From assembly GCF_017168335.1 (NCBI RefSeq), contig NZ_JABFAU010000005.1, positions 182,575-246,574 of the forward strand: DNA of 64,000 bases. The letters run 5' to 3'. Both the position numbers and the translations under genes were made by a program. The notes under the pieces are model-generated. The model saw nothing but the letters and a program-made list of their open reading frames with translations. It did not search any database and had not been told where the DNA came from. Of this stretch, positions 61,618-64,000 are shown piece by piece. Position 1 is the first letter of the stretch. Every line of letters starts with the position of its first letter. This stretch comes from Rhodococcus sp. KRD162 (GTDB lineage: Bacteria > Actinomycetota > Actinomycetes > Mycobacteriales > Mycobacteriaceae).

Positions 61618-61929
61618 ATGACAACCGTGTATGACCAGGGACGAGCACCTGAGATTCAGCCGCGACACCGGCTGCGCATTGCGCGCGAAGAGGCCGGCCT
61701 CGAACAGGCCGAGCTTGCGGAACGAATCGGAATTTCTCGACAGAGCGTGTCTAATGCCGAGAGCGGAAAGACTTCACCTCGGAAGTTGGTCTTCAACGCC
61801 TGGGCGCTCGCTACCGGTGTTCCGGTGAGCTGGTTGCAGACGGGGACAGTCGAAAGCCCCCGCCCGGATGGACCGGACGGGGGCTCTGAGCTCCCCCACC
61901 TGGACTCGAACCAGGAACCCTTCGATTAA
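61618..61929 (+). CDS. prophage repressor, truncated form ending in the att site
   Basis: 103 residues from ATG 61618. A Cro/C1-type helix-turn-helix lies at about residues 17-65 (LRIAREEAGLEQAELAERIG, ISRQSVSNAESGKTSPRK). Residues 92-103 (LPHLDSNQEPFD) are encoded by the att core, antisense to tRNA-Asn, and the stop TAA straddles the core edge. In rebuilt attP the frame would go on for 15 residues (YQFGNALTLAFPQVA). A 103-residue prophage form and a longer viral form is the pattern of integration-dependent immunity in BPs-like phages. It should repress the early promoter and so confer immunity. Confidence 0.85.
   Translation: MTTVYDQGRAPEIQPRHRLRIAREEAGLEQAELAERIGISRQSVSNAESGKTSPRKLVFNAWALATGVPVSWLQTGTVESPRPDGPDGGSELPHLDSNQEPFD
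61855..61885 (-). terminator. phage-supplied terminator for tRNA-Asn, inside the repressor gene
   Basis: Arms AGCCCCCGCCCGG and CCGGACGGGGGCT with an ATGGA loop, one G-U pair in the minus-strand RNA, followed by TTTCG. It lies 6 bp past the tRNA 3' end and mirrors the displaced chromosomal terminator. It also encodes residues 80-90 of the repressor. Confidence 0.65.
61890..61928. repeat. attR core (39 bp)
   Basis: Identical to 32275-32313. Together with bacterial sequence to its right it rebuilds the full tRNA-Asn gene, and it also encodes the last codons of the repressor on the other strand. Confidence 0.95.
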
Positions 61930-61963
61930 CAGTCGAATGCTCTGCCAATTGAGCTATGGGGGA
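61891..61963 (-). tRNA. tRNA-Asn (anticodon GTT)
   Basis: A 73-nt cloverleaf on the minus strand: acceptor TCCCCCA/TGGGGGA, anticodon stem TTCGA/TCGAA with loop CTGTTAA, T loop TTCGAGT. CCA is not encoded. Its 3' part is supplied by the prophage att core. Corresponds by position to asnT next to Rv2342 and dnaG in mycobacteria. Confidence 0.96.
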
Positions 61964-62143
61964 TTGTCGTGCTGCTGCACACTCTCGCGTGAGCCGTTGG
62001 AAACAATAGCGCATGCCCCCTGCCAACCACCAAATCGGGGCTACGGACCCCCGCAGCGAGACGCTCGCCTACCTGATCGGCCTGCCCGAGCGTCATCGGG
62101 CAAGATGGACGCACAGCCGCACGCTCTACGGAAGGACCCACTG

Positions 62144-62389
62144 ATGATTCGTTTGGTACTGGCGGCTGGGGCTGCATACGTGCTCGGTGCCAAGGCGGGC
62201 CGTGGCCGGTACGAGCAGATTCGTAAGACGGCCAGCGCGGTCGCGTCGTCTCCGGCCACCAAGAAGGCGATCGAGGTCGGCCGCCAGAAGCTCTCCGACT
62301 CCCTCAACACCCAGCCCCGACTCGAGCCGATGCGGCCTATCGACGACGAGACACAGGTCTACGTTCCGCGCGATCAGCTCCGCCGCTAG
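62144..62389 (+). CDS. small conserved membrane-associated protein (Rv2342-like)
   Basis: 81 residues from ATG 62144, with GAAGGA upstream. A short hydrophobic start (MIRLVLAAGAAYVLGAKAGR) resembles the N-terminus of YtxH-like proteins, followed by a helical charged region (KKAIEVGRQKLSDSLN). Lies between tRNA-Asn and dnaG as in mycobacteria. Its TAG shares CTAG with the stop of dnaG. Function unknown. Confidence 0.75.
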   Translation: MIRLVLAAGAAYVLGAKAGRGRYEQIRKTASAVASSPATKKAIEVGRQKLSDSLNTQPRLEPMRPIDDETQVYVPRDQLRR

Positions 62390-64000
62390 CCGACCTCGGC
62401 CACACTTCCGACGGCGAGCTCGAGCAGACTTCGGCGATACTGCTCCAGGGCAATCAGGTCGCCGAACAGCGCGTTGTAATCGTCGGGCTTCTCCGCCGGC
62501 GACATCCGCTGTAGCTTCGATTTCAGTTCGGCGACCTGTTGGCCGACCCACACTTCCTGCAGCCTCGCGAGCACACCCGAGATGTAGCGCGTGAGGGCGT
62601 CGTCGGCCACCCGCATCGGATCGACCGCCAGCTCGGTCACCAACGAGACCACAACGGCGTCCTTGGCCTGCTTGGCCACGGCATCGACCCACTCCCCTCC
62701 GCCCAGACCTGCGGCGGTGCCGCCTGCCGCGGCAACCGCATCGCGCACGGCCGAGTACGCCGGGTGGTGAAAGCTCTCCGGCGGGAGTGAGTCGAACACC
62801 GTGCCCGCCATCGCGGGCATCTGCAGTACCGCTTTGAGAGCCTCTCTCTGGGGCCACAGTGTCGGATCGGTCGGGTTGGGGCGGGGTGGTCCAGAGGGTG
62901 CCTCCGCGGGCTCCTGTCGGCGCTTGGTGAAGGGAACGCGTGCACCACTGGGCTCCCCTCGGGCCCCCTTCTTCGCCTCGTCGCGCACGCGAGCGAGCAC
63001 CATCGCGGTGTCGTCCCAGCCGGTCCAGCCGGCCAACTGCCGCGCGTACTCGTCCCGCAACGACGCGTCCTTGATGCGTGCGACCACCGGAACGGTCCGC
63101 CTCAACGCCTCGACGCGCCCCTCAGGAGTGTCCAGGTCATGTTCTCGCAACAGTGATTTGACGACGAACGCGAACATCGGAGTGCGTCGTGCGACGAGGT
63201 CTCGAACGGCGTTGTCGCCGGACTTCAAGCGTAGGTCGCACGGATCCATACCGTCCGGTGCGACGGCGACGAATGTCTGACCGGCAATCTTCTGATCGCC
63301 CTCGAACGCCTTCATCGCGGCGGCCTGGCCTGCGTCGTCTCCGTCGAAGGTGTAGATCACTTCGCCGCGAAAGTAGCTGTCGTCCATCATCAGTCTGCGC
63401 AGCATCGCCAGGTGATCCTCGCCGAACGCGGTGCCGCAGGATGCCACCGCCGTCTTGACGCCGGCCAGATGCATGGCCATCACATCGGTGTAACCCTCGA
63501 CGATGACGGCCTGATGCGACTTCGCGATCTCCTTGCGCGCCAGATCGAGACCGAACAGCACCTGAGACTTCTTGTACAGCATGGTTTCCGGGGTGTTGAT
63601 GTACTTGCCCGGCATCGTGTCGTCGTCGAACAGTTTGCGCGCGCCGAAGCCGATCACGTCACCACTCTGACTTCGGATGGGCCAGACCAACCTGCGCCGA
63701 AAACGGTCGATCGGGGTTCCGCGCTTGCCTGGTGTCGCCAGCCCCGCGTCGACGATCTCCTTGGCCTCGAAGCCTTTGCCCAGCAGATGTTTGGTGAGGG
63801 TGTCCCAGCCGTCGGGCGCATATCCGCAGCCGTACGCCAGTGCCGCGTGCCCGTCGAAGTTGCGTTCGGTGAGGTAGTCCCGTGCGGCCTGGGCGTCGGG
63901 ACCGCTGAGCCTGCCCGCGTAGAACTCCTGCGCCGCGGCATTGGCGGCGATGAGGCGCGCCCGGGTACCACGATCACGTTGGACCGACGGCCCCCCGCCC
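62386..64000 (-). CDS. dnaG: DNA primase, 5' truncated by window edge
   Basis: About 537 C-terminal residues; the N-terminal zinc-binding domain lies outside the window. The frame is open to the right edge and contains the RNA polymerase domain (FYAGRLSGPDAQAARDYLTE, FRRRLVWPIRSQSGDVIGFG). The TOPRIM motifs follow (AVIVEGYTDVMAMHLAGV and IYTFDGDDAGQAAAMKAFEG, with Glu and DxD metal ligands). The C-terminal helical domain that binds DnaB is present. Primase makes RNA primers for both strands at the replication fork. Converges on the Rv2342-like gene. Confidence 0.95.
   Translation of the reverse strand, partial: GGGPSVQRDRGTRARLIAANAAAQEFYAGRLSGPDAQAARDYLTERNFDGHAALAYGCGYAPDGWDTLTKHLLGKGFEAKEIVDAGLATPGKRGTPIDRFRRRLVWPIRSQSGDVIGFGARKLFDDDTMPGKYINTPETMLYKKSQVLFGLDLARKEIAKSHQAVIVEGYTDVMAMHLAGVKTAVASCGTAFGEDHLAMLRRLMMDDSYFRGEVIYTFDGDDAGQAAAMKAFEGDQKIAGQTFVAVAPDGMDPCDLRLKSGDNAVRDLVARRTPMFAFVVKSLLREHDLDTPEGRVEALRRTVPVVARIKDASLRDEYARQLAGWTGWDDTAMVLARVRDEAKKGARGEPSGARVPFTKRRQEPAEAPSGPPRPNPTDPTLWPQREALKAVLQMPAMAGTVFDSLPPESFHHPAYSAVRDAVAAAGGTAAGLGGGEWVDAVAKQAKDAVVVSLVTELAVDPMRVADDALTRYISGVLARLQEVWVGQQVAELKSKLQRMSPAEKPDDYNALFGDLIALEQYRRSLLELAVGSVAEVG

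Larger units (their letters stand above)
32275..61928. mobile_element. defective temperate prophage integrated in tRNA-Asn
   Basis: Identical 39-bp att cores bound a 29.7-kb region with integrase, repressor/Cro-type switch, a leftward early operon, HNH endonuclease, a small-terminase fragment and tail-tip genes. The morphogenesis block between small terminase and minor tail is missing. It was lost at an IS3 remnant near 44.0 kb, and no endolysin amidase/peptidase is visible. The element may still excise and regulate, but particle formation from its own genes is very unlikely. Confidence 0.93.

Noticed and set aside
32275-61928. Possibility of a satellite (PICI-like) element instead of a phage remnant
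   Set aside because: Tail-tip genes plus a small terminase fragment broken at an IS remnant show loss from a full phage; no capsid-size redirecting genes are seen.
1-64000. CRISPR array, rRNA operon, riboswitch
   Set aside because: No regularly spaced repeats, no rRNA sequence and no riboswitch core that I could recognise in the window.

Overview
The window comes from a high-GC, mycolic-acid-producing actinobacterium, most likely Rhodococcus or a close relative. The evidence is a FAS-II gene block (aceE, PucR-type regulator, fabD, acpM, kasA, accD6) flanked by ahpE and a DUF3052 gene, in the order known around Rv2238c-Rv2247 of Mycobacterium tuberculosis, and a tRNA-Asn / small membrane protein / dnaG arrangement at the right end. 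An AfsA-type butyrolactone synthase with its receptor fits the Nocardiales too.

Chromosomal left part (1-32274). A truncated methylmalonate-semialdehyde dehydrogenase, an iron alcohol dehydrogenase and an amino-acid permease open the window. Redox and regulatory genes follow (ASCH-like/wHTH protein, FAD oxidoreductase, nitroreductase, DUF1254/DUF1214 exported protein with a divergent TetR). Then come tRNA-Val, ahpE and DUF3052, pyruvate dehydrogenase E1 (aceE) and the FAS-II cluster, which carries a MabR-like regulator and a palindrome upstream of fabD. After that there is a mixed set: cold-shock domain protein, DUF3145, serine hydrolase, molybdopterin oxidoreductase, tRNA-Met, a stop/start-overlapped phosphoesterase-lipoprotein-membrane protein trio, a universal stress protein, a GAF-ANTAR regulator, an MFS exporter, a NUDIX hydrolase and a broken SDR gene. 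A butyrolactone receptor/synthase pair ends this part, with an operator-like palindrome directly upstream of the synthase gene.

Prophage (32275-61928, about 29.7 kb). It is integrated in the 3' half of a tRNA-Asn gene and bounded by identical 39-bp att cores. The rightmost genes form a divergent switch: a Cro/C1-type repressor (+) and an HTH protein (-). A long leftward early operon of small genes follows, most of them joined by 1- or 4-nt stop/start overlaps. The operon includes ParB-like, DnaN-like, PE-PPE/LysB-like, DUF6551, DnaQ-like, HNH/replication, J-domain-like, DUF550 and HNH proteins. Next is the first ~66 codons of a P27-family small terminase gene. It is cut by a ~130-bp remnant of an IS3-family element, which joins directly to the 3' end of a minor tail gene. 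The large terminase, portal, capsid and tape-measure genes are therefore missing, so the prophage is almost certainly unable to make particles. The remaining tail-tip genes, an acyltransferase, small genes, a second tyrosine recombinase, a DUF2637 protein and the integrase fill the left end.

The most interesting feature is the immunity switch. The repressor reading frame runs into the att core. In the prophage it stops inside the tRNA gene after 103 residues. Joining attR to attL in silico to rebuild attP lets the frame continue 15 more residues, ending in VA, with a stop 7 nt before the integrase ATG. The integrase itself ends in ALADAA. This is the layout of integration-dependent immunity described for mycobacteriophages such as BPs, here in a Rhodococcus-like prophage.
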